The translations under genes were made by a program, and so were the position numbers. From TMED14 sp038145075 (lineage in GTDB: Bacteria > Bacteroidota > Bacteroidia > Flavobacteriales > Schleiferiaceae): a stretch of 23,058 nt of DNA. The notes under the pieces are model-generated. The model saw only the letters and a program-made list of their open reading frames with translations, searched no databases and was not told the DNA's origin. Below are positions 1 through 8,331 of the stretch, in pieces. The first letter of the stretch is position 1. Every line of letters starts with the position of its first letter. The DNA is taken from assembly GCA_038145075.1 (NCBI GenBank), contig JAYQOY010000021.1:1-23058 (forward strand). The letters run 5' to 3'.

Positions 1-20
1 CGGGAATTTCTGTAAATCTG

Positions 21-42
21 TAGCGCTCTAGCCCTCTAGCCC
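21..42. repeat. Fragment related to the CTAGA repeat family
   Basis: The stretch contains CTCTAGCCCTCTAGCC. Read on the minus strand this is GGCTAGAGGGCTAGAG, close to the GTAGCTAGAGGGC that opens the repeat array after infB. TAGCGCT, a CTGTAG and, nearby at 46-53, GGGCTTCG on the minus strand also recall the array. The match is short and may be a degraded copy. Confidence 0.4.
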
Positions 43-62
43 CAACGAAGCCCACCCCTTTG

Positions 63-70
63 TATCTTCG
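63..70 (+). promoter_or_regulatory. Possible -7 promoter box of the S46 peptidase gene
   Basis: The sequence TATCTTCG matches the Bacteroidota -7 consensus TAnnTTTG except for one base and lies 7 bases before the chosen ATG. No TTG is seen at the right distance upstream, so this is weak. The alternative CCCCTTTG at 55-62 lacks the TA. Confidence 0.3.
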
Positions 71-77
71 CCTTCCT

Positions 78-2219
78 ATGAAAAAGATTCTCGTTCTCTT
101 AGTCGCGTTGACGCTCGCTATGCCGACGACAACGTTGCATGCCGGTGAGGGCATGTGGATTCCTTTGTTGATGAAAAAACTCAACTACAAGGACATGAAG
201 AAGGCTGGCTTGAAGTTGTCAGCGAAAGACTTGTACGACGTGAACCACGGTTCTTTGAAGGATGCGATTGTATCGTTCGGCGGATTTTGTACCGGCGAAG
301 TCATCTCTTCGGAAGGCCTGTTGTTGACGAACCACCACTGTGGCTACGATGCGATTCAGAAGCATTCCACGGTGGAGAACAACTACTTAGCGGATGGTTT
401 TTGGGCCATGACGCGTGCGGAAGAGCTTCCCAATCCTGGCCTCTTTGTCAACTTTTTGGTCCGAATTGAAGACGTCACCAAGGACATGAACAAGGTGCTT
501 AAGGACGACATGTCTGAGGCAGAGCGCGCAGCGGCTGTGGCTGAAAAAGCCAAAGAGTTGATTGCCAAGGCTACGGAAGGCACGGAATACGATGCCGACG
601 TCGAGTCTTTTTACCACGGCAACGAGTTTTACCTGTTTGTCTACCACAAGTTTAACGACGTTCGTTTGGTGGGTGCGCCCCCCAGCAGCGTGGGTAAGTA
701 CGGGGGTGATACGGACAACTGGATGTGGCCTCGCCACACCGGGGACTTCTCCATGTTCCGCGTGTACATGGGCAAGGACGGAAAAGGTTCGGACTACAGT
801 GCGGACAACGTGCCCTTGCAGCCTAAGCACCACTTGCCTATCAGCATGAAGGGGGTGAACGATGGCGATTTTGCGATGGTCTGGGGCTACCCTGGCAGCA
901 CCGACCGCTACCTTTCGAGCTGGGGCGTTCAGCAGGCCATTGACATTTACAACCCTACGGTGGTAGCGATTCGCGACGTAAAGCTGGCGGTTATGCGTGG
1001 CTACATGGAAGGGGATCCCGCATTGAACATTCTTTTGGCGTCTAGCTACGCCCAAACGGCAAATTATTGGAAGTACTACATCGGCCAGACCGAGCAGCTG
1101 GTCAACAACCACGTGTACGACAAGAAGGCCAACCTCGAGGCGCAGTTTGCGGCCTGGGTAGCGGCTGACCCTAAACGTCAAGCCAAGTACGGTGAGACGT
1201 TGAAGCTCATGCAGACCTACTACCGCGCCACGGACCCCACGGTGAAGAACCAGGTCTATTTGATGGAGGCGGTCATTCGCGGTCCTTCGGCCGTCTTGTT
1301 TGCCTACCGCACGGCGCGCGCCTTGGAGCGTGGCATCGCCAATCCAGAGATGATGGGCAAGATGATGCCTGCGATTCAAGATCAGGCAAACGGCCATTTT
1401 GCCGAATTCCACGCCGAGAGCGACCGCGACTTGATGGCTGCACTTTGGGCGATGTATGCTAAGAATATTTCGGTGGACCAACAGCCTCGCTTCATCAAGA
1501 ATGTGGGCGAAGTAGGCGGCGATTTCAAAGCCTACGCGGACCACATCTACGCCACGTCGATTTACATGAACGAGGAGCGCTTCAAGGCCTTCTTGGCCAA
1601 TCCCGACAGCGCCACCTTGGCGAACGATCCTTTGACCAAAGTGGCCAACGATTTCCGTGAGGCCTACTTCGGCGGTCAAGACCCTGAATTGGCCGAAATG
1701 GAGGGCAAAGCCTACCGTTTGTGGACCGCCGGTGTGCGCGAAATGTTGCCCAACGAAGATTGGTCTCCAGATGCCAACAGCACGATGCGTATGACGTTCG
1801 GTAAGGTGGGTTCTTACGAGCCTAAGGATGGCGTGACCTACAACTACTACACGACGTTGGACGGCGTGATGCAGAAGGAAGATGCGACCAACCCGGAGTT
1901 TGAGGTGCCCCAGCGTTTGAAGGATTTATACAACGCTAAGGACTACGGTCAGTACGCGGACGCCAACGGCAAATTGCCCGTAGGCTTGATCACGGACAAC
2001 GACATCACGGGCGGTAACTCTGGCTCTCCTTTGATCAACGGCAAGGGTGAGTTGATCGGTGTGGCCTTTGACGGCAACTGGGAGGCGATGTCTGGCGACA
2101 TCTTCTTTGAGGACGAACTTCAGCGCACCATCAGCGTGGACATTCGCTACGTCTTGTTCATTGTGGACAAGTACGCAGGCGCTCGTCACTTGGTGGATGA
2201 GATGACCCTGCACTTCTAA
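78..2219 (+). CDS. S46 family dipeptidyl-peptidase (DPP7-like)
   Basis: A 713-aa exported serine peptidase that removes dipeptides from peptide N-termini, probably in the periplasm, as part of amino-acid supply from proteins. The start at ATG 78 is chosen because it begins directly with a signal peptide (MKKILVLLVA, cleavage likely after the Ala of LHA near residue 22); an in-frame TTG 18 bases upstream would only add residues before it. The S46 catalytic triad is visible: His86 or His87 in TNHHCGYD, Asp223 in RHTGDFSMF, and Ser648 in GGNSGSP. Length is typical of the family (about 700-720 aa). The segment FDGNWEAM after the serine has Gly where DPP11 enzymes carry Arg, as I recall the family, favouring DPP7-type specificity for hydrophobic residues over Asp/Glu. 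It is a single-gene unit closed by a strong terminator. Family call is firm; substrate preference is inferred. Confidence 0.95.
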   Translation: MKKILVLLVALTLAMPTTTLHAGEGMWIPLLMKKLNYKDMKKAGLKLSAKDLYDVNHGSLKDAIVSFGGFCTGEVISSEGLLLTNHHCGYDAIQKHSTVENNYLADGFWAMTRAEELPNPGLFVNFLVRIEDVTKDMNKVLKDDMSEAERAAAVAEKAKELIAKATEGTEYDADVESFYHGNEFYLFVYHKFNDVRLVGAPPSSVGKYGGDTDNWMWPRHTGDFSMFRVYMGKDGKGSDYSADNVPLQPKHHLPISMKGVNDGDFAMVWGYPGSTDRYLSSWGVQQAIDIYNPTVVAIRDVKLAVMRGYMEGDPALNILLASSYAQTANYWKYYIGQTEQLVNNHVYDKKANLEAQFAAWVAADPKRQAKYGETLKLMQTYYRATDPTVKNQVYLMEAVIRGPSAVLFAYRTARALERGIANPEMMGKMMPAIQDQANGHFAEFHAESDRDLMAALWAMYAKNISVDQQPRFIKNVGEVGGDFKAYADHIYATSIYMNEERFKAFLANPDSATLANDPLTKVANDFREAYFGGQDPELAEMEGKAYRLWTAGVREMLPNEDWSPDANSTMRMTFGKVGSYEPKDGVTYNYYTTLDGVMQKEDATNPEFEVPQRLKDLYNAKDYGQYADANGKLPVGLITDNDITGGNSGSPLINGKGELIGVAFDGNWEAMSGDIFFEDELQRTISVDIRYVLFIVDKYAGARHLVDEMTLHF

Positions 2220-2250
2220 GAAGCGTTCAACGATTCTTTGCAAGAAAAAG

Positions 2251-2282
2251 CGGTCCTCCGGAAACGGGGGGCCGTTTTTTTT
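2251..2282 (+). terminator. Rho-independent terminator after the S46 peptidase
   Basis: A 10-bp stem (CGGTCCTCCG / CGGGGGGCCG, two G-T pairs) with a GAAA loop is followed by eight T. It lies 31 bases after the stop codon. The last T bases also form part of the TTG of the next gene's putative promoter. Confidence 0.9.
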
Positions 2283-2311
2283 GCTCCCCGGACACACGGA
2301 ATTTACCTTAG
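2281..2311 (+). promoter_or_regulatory. Putative promoter of the DUF4153-like gene
   Basis: TTG at 2281-2283 and TACCTTAG at 2304-2311 are separated by 20 bases, close to the Bacteroidota arrangement TTG-N19ish-TAnnTTTG with one mismatch. This would give a 5' UTR of roughly 30 bases before ATG 2347. Confidence 0.45.
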
Positions 2312-2346
2312 AGTCGTTATACCCCCGCACACCAAACTTTTAACGC

Positions 2347-3765
2347 ATGCTCCACCTTGGACCAAAGGGCCTGGAAGAGGCCTACCAAAGCAACCCTGAA
2401 CAGTTTAAATCGGACTTTCAGGCCGCGGGCCTCACCCGCTCCAAAGACCCCCTCGCTCTAGCCTGGACCTACCGCTTGGGCCTTGAACCCGAAACGGCAG
2501 CCACGCCCACCTTGGGCAACGGCACGCTCTGGTTTACCATTGCTATGACCTTTGCGGCCTTTTTCTTTTTCCGTATCCCAGATAATGGGTTCATCTCCAA
2601 TGAGTGGTTCCTTCCCTACATCGCTCCTGTTTTCTTGGTGCCTTTGATGGCCTACCACACGACGGTGCAGAAGGCCTGGGTCAGCATGCGCGCTTTCTGG
2701 TCTTTGGTTCTAGGCTTGCTCGCCTTGAACGTGGTTGCTGACGTCTACTGGGGCGTTTGGGACTATCCCAGCTACGAATGGGTGCACAACCCAGAAACGG
2801 GTCAGCAAGTCTATCAAATTCTGGAGGACCCCTTTGCCTTGGCGCGCCAAACGCAAGCGCTCTTCCAAATCCACCTTCCGCTCCTGCTCTGGGGCCTATT
2901 GGGCTTCTTGTACACCAAACTTTACGTGGGCGAAGCGCGGGTGGACTTTGTGCGGCATTCGGTCCAAGTGGGCCTCTTCGCCTTTATTGTTGGCCTCGCT
3001 GGAGGCGCGCTTATGGGCTTGACGGCCGGCCTGCTTAGCCTTTTGGACTTCCCCGAATCCTTCTTTGAAAACCTCGCCATTTGGGGACTTTGCGGCCTTC
3101 CCTTCTTTGGCCACTACCTCTGGGTGACCAACAAGCAAGTGCTGGAAAAAATTCTTCCCACTTTGGCGCGCATTTTCATCCCCTTGTTCCTCCTAGTCGT
3201 GGCCATCTTCCTGGTCACCTACGTGGGCCAAGGCATCGAGGAGCTTCGCAGCAACCGAGAGCAGCTCTTCATCTTCAACCTCTTGCTCATTTTGGTGATT
3301 GGCTTGGTCATGATGCACTACGCCTTTGACGAGGACAAGCATCCGGCGATCACCTTTGGGGTGGGGGCTTTGGTGGCTTTGACCTTGGTGGCGGACGGCA
3401 TTGGGCTTTGGGCCATTGGGTCCCGAATGCTCGACTACGGCCTCACGCCCAACCGCATCACCGTGCTCTTTGGGAACCTGATTTTTGCCGTGGCCTTAAC
3501 GGGCGTTCTTGTGGCCATCCTGCGCGCCAAGAACGGAGCGGCAGCGCCGGTACGAAGTGTATTGAACACCATGCTGCCCGTTTTTGTAGGATGGACCTTG
3601 GTGGTGGTTCTGGTCTTCCCCGCCCTGTATGGACGCTACGACCATGCGGCGAGAGAGGCCTTTATCAAAGAGCATCCTACTAAGAGCTTTTCTTCCTCCG
3701 ATGTGTCGGAAGTTACCGTCGACGAAGTAGAGCCTGCCATCGCGACAGAATCGGACGAGGAATAA
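2347..3765 (+). CDS. Polytopic inner-membrane protein, DUF4153-like
   Basis: A 472-aa integral membrane protein of unknown function. A soluble N-terminal segment of about 58 residues is followed by about 9-10 hydrophobic helices (for example LWFTIAMTFAAFFFF, SLVLGLLALNVVADV, LLLWGLLGFLYTKLY, IFIPLFLLVVAIFLVTYV, LLLILVIGLVMMHYAF, GVGALVALTLVADGIGLWAI). A short acidic tail (SDVSEVTVDEVEPAIATESDEE) closes the protein. The segment DYGLTPNRITVLFGN resembles the conserved 'YGLTxNR' motif I associate with DUF4153 proteins; this match is from memory. No catalytic motif is seen. It is transcribed alone after a strong terminator and faces parB convergently with only 17 bases between them. A transporter role cannot be excluded. 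Confidence 0.8.
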   Translation: MLHLGPKGLEEAYQSNPEQFKSDFQAAGLTRSKDPLALAWTYRLGLEPETAATPTLGNGTLWFTIAMTFAAFFFFRIPDNGFISNEWFLPYIAPVFLVPLMAYHTTVQKAWVSMRAFWSLVLGLLALNVVADVYWGVWDYPSYEWVHNPETGQQVYQILEDPFALARQTQALFQIHLPLLLWGLLGFLYTKLYVGEARVDFVRHSVQVGLFAFIVGLAGGALMGLTAGLLSLLDFPESFFENLAIWGLCGLPFFGHYLWVTNKQVLEKILPTLARIFIPLFLLVVAIFLVTYVGQGIEELRSNREQLFIFNLLLILVIGLVMMHYAFDEDKHPAITFGVGALVALTLVADGIGLWAIGSRMLDYGLTPNRITVLFGNLIFAVALTGVLVAILRAKNGAAAPVRSVLNTMLPVFVGWTLVVVLVFPALYGRYDHAAREAFIKEHPTKSFSSSDVSEVTVDEVEPAIATESDEE

Positions 3766-3782
3766 GGGCGCTTGCGAAAAAC

Positions 3783-4649
3783 TTAGGAGAGCTTCTTCAA
3801 GGCGGCCTGGAGCTCCGCGTCGCTCTTGAAGCTCAATGTGATGGTACCGCTGCCGTTGGCTTTCTGGACCACTTTGGCGGGCAATCCCGTTTTCTGCTGA
3901 AGCGCAGCCGCGGCGGGGTGCGCTGTGGGGGCTGCAGTGGGCGCCGCTTTCGGGGCTGAGAGTCCGCGAACCGCGGATTCAAGCTGACGAACAGACCAGG
4001 CACCTTTGACGCATTGGCTGTAAAGGTGGTCGCGCACGGAATCGTCGGAGATGCCGACCAAGGCGCGCGCATGGCCCATAGAAATTTCACGGTCGCGCAG
4101 ACCCGCTTGAATCAGCGGAGAAAGCTTGAGGAGCCCGACGTAGTTGGCGACCGTGGAGCGTTCTTTGCCGACGCGTTCGGACACCTGCTGTTGGGTCATG
4201 TCGCATTCCTCCATCAAGCGCGAATAGGAGAGGGCCACCTCGATGGCGTCCAAATCGCGGCGTTGAATATTTTCCACCAAGGCCATTTCCAGCATTTCCT
4301 GGTCGTTGGCCAGGCGCACATAGACGGGCACAACCTCTAATCCGGCGAGCTGGGCCGCGCGAAAACGGCGTTCCCCCGAGATGATTTGGTACTTGCCGGG
4401 GCGCAAGCGGCGAACCGTAATCGGTTGCACAATGCCCAAGGCGGCAATGGAGGTGGCCAATTCTTGCAAATGCTCGGGCTCAAAGTGCACGCGCGGCTGC
4501 TTGGGATTGGCTTCAATGTCCCCAATGGCGACCTCAAAAATGCCACTGACCACTTCTTTGGCGCCGGCGTCTTGGCCAGTCGTTGCAGTGTTGGTCTGGA
4601 GGAGGGCAGAAAGGCCTCGTCCCATGGCGGGTCGTTTGGGTGTTGACAT
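3783..4649 (-). CDS. parB: Chromosome-partitioning protein ParB
   Basis: A 288-aa ParB/Spo0J-family CTPase clamp that loads at parS centromere sites and acts with ParA and SMC in chromosome segregation. Family features in order: N-terminal GRGLSALL tail (residues 10-17, the usual ParA-contact region); NPKQPR (49-54); CTP-binding GERRFRAAQLAG (92-103) and ENIQRRDL (126-133); a helix-turn-helix near 152-176 (MTQQQVSERVGKERSTVANY); a Pro/Ala-rich linker (about 231-250); and a C-terminal dimerisation segment (255-288). All key segments are present and length is normal. parA is not adjacent: the gene upstream is the divergent lepA, 83 bases away, and downstream lies a convergent membrane-protein gene. 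The start is set by the GRGLSALL tail and the upstream promoter-like box. Confidence 0.97.
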   Translation of the reverse strand: MSTPKRPAMGRGLSALLQTNTATTGQDAGAKEVVSGIFEVAIGDIEANPKQPRVHFEPEHLQELATSIAALGIVQPITVRRLRPGKYQIISGERRFRAAQLAGLEVVPVYVRLANDQEMLEMALVENIQRRDLDAIEVALSYSRLMEECDMTQQQVSERVGKERSTVANYVGLLKLSPLIQAGLRDREISMGHARALVGISDDSVRDHLYSQCVKGAWSVRQLESAVRGLSAPKAAPTAAPTAHPAAAALQQKTGLPAKVVQKANGSGTITLSFKSDAELQAALKKLS

Positions 4650-4653
4650 GCCT

Positions 4654-4661
4654 CAAATATC
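4654..4661 (-). promoter_or_regulatory. Possible -7 box of parB
   Basis: On the minus strand GATATTTG (consensus TAnnTTTG, one mismatch in the TA) is followed by four bases and then the parB ATG. If used, the mRNA would begin at or next to the start codon. Confidence 0.4.
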
Positions 4662-4711
4662 GGAATTCTGCAGAGGCTTTTTGGAAAGATTTTTAGGTGG
4701 AACCGCAGGCG

Positions 4712-4719
4712 TACCTTTG
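4712..4719 (+). promoter_or_regulatory. -7 promoter box of lepA
   Basis: TACCTTTG is a perfect match to the Bacteroidota TAnnTTTG box and lies 13 bases before the lepA ATG at 4733. The upstream element is poor (a run of T at 4690-4694 in place of TTG). Confidence 0.6.
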
Positions 4720-4732
4720 CCGTTCTATAGCT

Positions 4733-6529
4733 ATGAAGGACATTCGGAATTTCTGCATCATTGCGCACATCGACCACGGAAAAAGCACCCTGGCCGATCG
4801 CCTTTTGGACGCCACCCAGACGGTGAGCGCTCGCGAGCAAAAGGAGCAGCTCTTGGACAATATGGATTTGGAACGAGAGCGCGGTATCACCATCAAGAGC
4901 CATGCGATCCAGATGGACTATGCCCTCAACGGCGAAAAATACCGTTTGAACCTGATTGACACTCCGGGACACGTCGACTTCAGCTACGAAGTGTCGCGCA
5001 GCATTTCTGCCTGTGAAGGCGCCTTGCTGGTCGTGGATGCGGCGCAAGGCATTCAGGCACAGACCATTTCCAATTTGTATTTGGCCATTGAGCACGACTT
5101 GGAAATCATTCCGGTCATGAATAAAATCGACCTGCCTTCCGCCAATCCAGAGGAGGTAGCGGACCAAATTATCGACCTCATCGGCTGCAAGCGCGAGGAC
5201 ATCCTCAGCGTGAGCGCTAAGTCGGGCATGGGCGTCCCTGAGCTATTGGAGGCTATTGTGGACCGAATTCCCGCCCCCGAAGGCGATGCCGACGCGCCCT
5301 TACAGGCCGTCATTTTTGACTCCGTTTTCAATCCATTCCGCGGCATTGAAGCCATCTTCCGCATCAAAAACGGCCAAATCCGAAAGGGCGAAAAGGTCAA
5401 ATTCATGGCCACAGGCAAGACCTACGAAGCCGATGAAATAGGCGTGCTTCGCTTGAACAAGGACCCCAAGGCGGTCTTGGCAGCGGGCGATGTAGGCTAC
5501 ATTATTTCGGGCATCAAAGAGGCCAAGGAAGTGAAGGTGGGCGACACCATCACCTCTGTAGAGCGTCCAGCCGAAGCGGCGGTAGCCGGCTTTGAGGATG
5601 TGAAACCCATGGTCTTCGCGGGGATTTACCCCGTGGATACCGAAGAATTTGAGGAACTGCGCGGCGCTTTGGAGAAGTTGCGTTTGAACGATGCGTCCTT
5701 GACGTTTGAGGCAGAGACTTCGGCAGCACTGGGCTTTGGCTTCCGCTGTGGCTTCCTCGGCATGTTGCACATGGAGATCATTCAGGAGCGTTTGGAACGT
5801 GAATTCAGTATGACGGTGATCACCACCGTGCCCAACGTGTCCTACTTTGCCTACATGAAGGCGGATACCAACAAGGCCATCCTGGTGACCAACCCGTCCG
5901 ACTATCCGGATCCTTCCGGTCTGGACCGCATTGAGGAGCCCTTTATCAAGGCCCAAATCATCACCAAGAGCGAGTACGTTGGCGGCGTTATGAAGTTGTG
6001 CATTGACAAGCGCGGCACCATCACCGGCCAGTCCTACCTGACGGCGGACCGCGTGGAGTTGAGCTTTGACATGCCTTTGGCGGAGATTGTCTTTGATTTC
6101 TACGACCGTTTGAAGACGATTTCGCGCGGCTATGCCAGCTTTGACTACCATCCGACGGGCTACCAGGCCTCCAATTTGGTGAAGGTGGACGTACTGCTAA
6201 ATGCCGAACCCATCGACGCCTTGAGTGCGCTGATTCACAAGGACCGCGCCTACGACATTGGCCGACGCCTCTGCGAGAAATTGCGTGAACTCATCCCGCG
6301 CCAGCAGTTCGTCATCGCGATCCAAGCGGCTATCGGCGCCAAGATCATCGCGCGCGAAACCCTCTCCGCCCTCCGCAAAGACGTGACGGCGAAGTGTTAC
6401 GGCGGCGACATCTCCCGGAAGCGCAAACTGCTCGAAAAGCAAAAAGCCGGTAAGAAGCGCATGCGCCAGCTGGGCAACGTAGAGATCCCGCAGGACGCGT
6501 TCTTGGCGGTTCTCAAGCTCAACGACTAA
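4733..6529 (+). CDS. lepA: Elongation factor 4 (LepA), ribosome back-translocase GTPase
   Basis: A 598-aa translational GTPase that binds ribosomes and is proposed to back-translocate or remodel stalled or assembling ribosomes. GTPase motifs are complete: G1 AHIDHGKST (residues 11-19), G2 ERGITIK (49-55), G3 DTPGH (76-80), G4 NKID (130-133), G5 SAK (161-163). The EF-G-like domains follow, and the LepA-specific C-terminal domain ends in KRMRQLGNVEIPQDAFLAVL. The start is ATG 4733: the GTP-binding fold begins a few residues later as in other LepA proteins, and an upstream in-frame GTG at 4697 lies before the promoter box. Length matches the family. It is divergent from parB and not obviously co-transcribed with the next gene. 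Confidence 0.98.
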   Translation: MKDIRNFCIIAHIDHGKSTLADRLLDATQTVSAREQKEQLLDNMDLERERGITIKSHAIQMDYALNGEKYRLNLIDTPGHVDFSYEVSRSISACEGALLVVDAAQGIQAQTISNLYLAIEHDLEIIPVMNKIDLPSANPEEVADQIIDLIGCKREDILSVSAKSGMGVPELLEAIVDRIPAPEGDADAPLQAVIFDSVFNPFRGIEAIFRIKNGQIRKGEKVKFMATGKTYEADEIGVLRLNKDPKAVLAAGDVGYIISGIKEAKEVKVGDTITSVERPAEAAVAGFEDVKPMVFAGIYPVDTEEFEELRGALEKLRLNDASLTFEAETSAALGFGFRCGFLGMLHMEIIQERLEREFSMTVITTVPNVSYFAYMKADTNKAILVTNPSDYPDPSGLDRIEEPFIKAQIITKSEYVGGVMKLCIDKRGTITGQSYLTADRVELSFDMPLAEIVFDFYDRLKTISRGYASFDYHPTGYQASNLVKVDVLLNAEPIDALSALIHKDRAYDIGRRLCEKLRELIPRQQFVIAIQAAIGAKIIARETLSALRKDVTAKCYGGDISRKRKLLEKQKAGKKRMRQLGNVEIPQDAFLAVLKLND

Positions 6530-6552
6530 GACGGGCAGAGCCCTTCTCGGGG

Positions 6553-6560
6553 TATATTCG
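6553..6560 (+). promoter_or_regulatory. Possible -7 box of the acyl-CoA carboxylase gene
   Basis: TATATTCG matches TAnnTTTG except for one base and sits four bases before ATG 6565. No clear TTG is present upstream. It suggests a leaderless transcript if real. Confidence 0.4.
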
Positions 6561-6564
6561 TTGT

Positions 6565-8112
6565 ATGGCTCAGAAAAAAGCGATTCAGCGCCTGCAGGAC
6601 CTCCGCGAAGAGGCGATGCAAGGCGGCGGTTCCAAACGCATAGAGGCGCAGCACGCCAAGGGAAAGCTCACGGCGCGTGAACGCTTAGACGTTTTGTTTG
6701 ATCCCGGAAGTTTTGAGGAACTCGGGCAAATGGTGACGCACCGCAGCACCCTTTTTGGCTTGGACCAGCAGCGCTTTTTGGGCGATGGCGTGGTGACCGG
6801 TTACGGAACGGTAAACGGCCGCACCGTTTATGCCTACGCGCAGGATTTCACCGTTTTGGGAGGGTCCCTGGCGGAGGCCCACGCTGAAAAGATTTGCCGC
6901 ATCCTGGACCTTGCCGTGCAAAACGGCTGCCCCGTCATTGGATTGAACGATTCGGGCGGTGCACGCATCCAAGAGGGCGTGGTTTCCTTGGGCGGCTACG
7001 CGGACATTTTCTACCGCAACACACGCGCATCCGGCGTCATTCCCCAGCTGAGCCTCATCATGGGTCCCTGTGCCGGGGGAGCCGTGTATTCGCCCGCCTT
7101 AACGGACTTTATTGGCATGGTGGAGGGTTCGAGCTACATGTTCGTGACCGGCCCCAATGTCGTCAAGACCGTCACCCACGAAGAGGTTTCCTCGGAGGAC
7201 CTCGGCGGCGCCAGTGCCCACGCGGTCAAAAGCGGGGTCACCCACTTCACCTATGCCCACGAGCGCGCTGCGATTGAAGGCTACAAGCATTTGCTGTCTT
7301 ACCTGCCGCAGAACTGCGAAGATGGCGTCCCCAAGCTCGTCTATGTCCCCAGCGACGAAACGCGCCCGCAACTAGACACCGTCATTCCTGAGAGTCCCCA
7401 GCAGCCGTATGACATTCGGGAAGTAATCTCCGAACTCATCGACCCCGAATCCTTCTTGGAGGTCCACAAGGAATTTGCCGAAAACATCGTCGTCGGCTTT
7501 GCCCGCTTGGGAGGTCGGTCCATCGGCATCGTCGCCAACCAACCCGCGTATCTGGCCGGGGTGCTCGACATCCACGCTAGCACCAAGGGCGGTCGTTTTG
7601 TCCGATTCTGCGACGCTTTCAACATCCCGCTGCTCGTCCTAGAAGACGTGCCTGGCTTCTTGCCCGGTACAGACCAAGAGTGGAACGGCATCATCACCAA
7701 CGGGGCCAAATTGCTCTACGCCTTTGCGGACGCCACGGTGCCACGCATTACGGTGATTACGCGCAAAGCCTATGGCGGCGCCTATGACGTGATGAACTCC
7801 AAACACATCGGCGCGGACATGAACTACGCTTGGCCTTCTGCGGAAATCGCGGTCATGGGGGCTAAGGGCGCGGCGGAAATCATTTTCAAGAAGGACATTT
7901 CGGAGGCTGCGGATCCGGCTGCTAAGTGGGCGGAGAAAGAAGCGGAGTATGCAGAGGCCTTTGCGCACCCCTACCGTGCGGCGGCTCGGGGCTACGTCGA
8001 TGAGGTCATCGTGCCCAGTGAGACCCGAGGCAAGCTTATCAAGGCCTTTGCGATGCTGGAAAACAAGGTCGTTTCCGCTCCCAAACGCAAACACGGAAAC
8101 ATCCCGCTTTAA
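6565..8112 (+). CDS. pccB: Acyl-CoA carboxylase carboxyltransferase (beta) subunit, probably propionyl-CoA carboxylase
   Basis: A 515-aa biotin-dependent carboxyltransferase that moves the carboxyl group from carboxybiotin to an acyl-CoA, most likely propionyl-CoA giving methylmalonyl-CoA. Two crotonase-type halves are visible. The N-terminal half has QDFTVLGGSLAEAHAEKI (93-110), the oxyanion segment GGARIQEG (131-138) and GPCAGGAVYSPA (167-178). The C-terminal half has LEDVPGFLPG, a second oxyanion segment YGGAYDVM (403-410) and ADMNYAWPSAEIAVMG. Length and motif order match PccB-type subunits rather than the split AccA/AccD. No biotin carboxylase or biotin carrier gene is adjacent, so the partner subunits must lie elsewhere. 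Propionyl-CoA specificity is inferred from overall similarity; acetyl-, methylcrotonyl-CoA or a decarboxylase role are alternatives. Confidence 0.93.
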   Translation: MAQKKAIQRLQDLREEAMQGGGSKRIEAQHAKGKLTARERLDVLFDPGSFEELGQMVTHRSTLFGLDQQRFLGDGVVTGYGTVNGRTVYAYAQDFTVLGGSLAEAHAEKICRILDLAVQNGCPVIGLNDSGGARIQEGVVSLGGYADIFYRNTRASGVIPQLSLIMGPCAGGAVYSPALTDFIGMVEGSSYMFVTGPNVVKTVTHEEVSSEDLGGASAHAVKSGVTHFTYAHERAAIEGYKHLLSYLPQNCEDGVPKLVYVPSDETRPQLDTVIPESPQQPYDIREVISELIDPESFLEVHKEFAENIVVGFARLGGRSIGIVANQPAYLAGVLDIHASTKGGRFVRFCDAFNIPLLVLEDVPGFLPGTDQEWNGIITNGAKLLYAFADATVPRITVITRKAYGGAYDVMNSKHIGADMNYAWPSAEIAVMGAKGAAEIIFKKDISEAADPAAKWAEKEAEYAEAFAHPYRAAARGYVDEVIVPSETRGKLIKAFAMLENKVVSAPKRKHGNIPL

Positions 8113-8116
8113 GATA

Positions 8117-8146
8117 TTGTGAGAAAGGGCAGTTGGATTAACTTTG
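8117..8146 (+). promoter_or_regulatory. Promoter of the tRNA-Gln gene
   Basis: TTG at 8117-8119, 19 bases, then TAACTTTG at 8139-8146, a perfect Bacteroidota TTG-N19-TAnnTTTG promoter. It lies just after the carboxylase stop codon and 15 bases before the mature tRNA. This is the best promoter in the window. Confidence 0.75.
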
Positions 8147-8161
8147 CGCTCCCAATCACGA

Positions 8162-8233
8162 TGCCCCATCGTCTAATTGGCAGGACAGCGGATTTTGGTT
8201 CCGTATGTCTAGGTTCGAGTCCTAGTGGGGCAA
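8162..8233 (+). tRNA. tRNA-Gln (anticodon TTG)
   Basis: All four arms fold without gaps. Acceptor TGCCCCA pairs with TGGGGCA; D stem GTC/GAC; anticodon stem GCGGA/TCCGT with loop TTTTGGT, giving anticodon TTG for Gln; T stem CTAGG/CCTAG with loop TTCGAGT. The discriminator is A. The 3' CCA is not encoded, as is usual in this phylum. It has its own promoter and terminator and reads only CAA/CAG codons. Confidence 0.97.
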
Positions 8234-8242
8234 CACCGATTG

Positions 8243-8270
8243 AAAGCCGCGCAATGTGCGCGGCTTTTTT
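8243..8270 (+). terminator. Rho-independent terminator after tRNA-Gln
   Basis: A perfect 7-bp stem GCCGCGC/GCGCGGC with a five-base loop, extended by flanking AAA/TTT pairs, followed by six T. It starts 10 bases after the tRNA. Confidence 0.92.
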
Positions 8271-8331
8271 ATTTCCCCGGGGCGCAAACAAGCGGCTCGA
8301 CTTCAGCGTACATTTCGGCAAACTTCTCCCC

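Noticed and set aside
387..1679. Long open frame on the minus strand inside the S46 peptidase gene
   Set aside because: The plus strand encodes a complete S46 enzyme with all motifs; the antisense frame has no recognisable domain and is a by-product of GC-rich codon use.
5300..6151. Minus-strand open frame inside lepA
   Set aside because: Antisense to a fully conserved LepA; no independent support.
8119..8331. Extension of the small lipoprotein gene upstream to an ATG at 8119
   Set aside because: It would run through the tRNA-Gln gene and its terminator; the lipoprotein signal beginning at 8332 fits much better.
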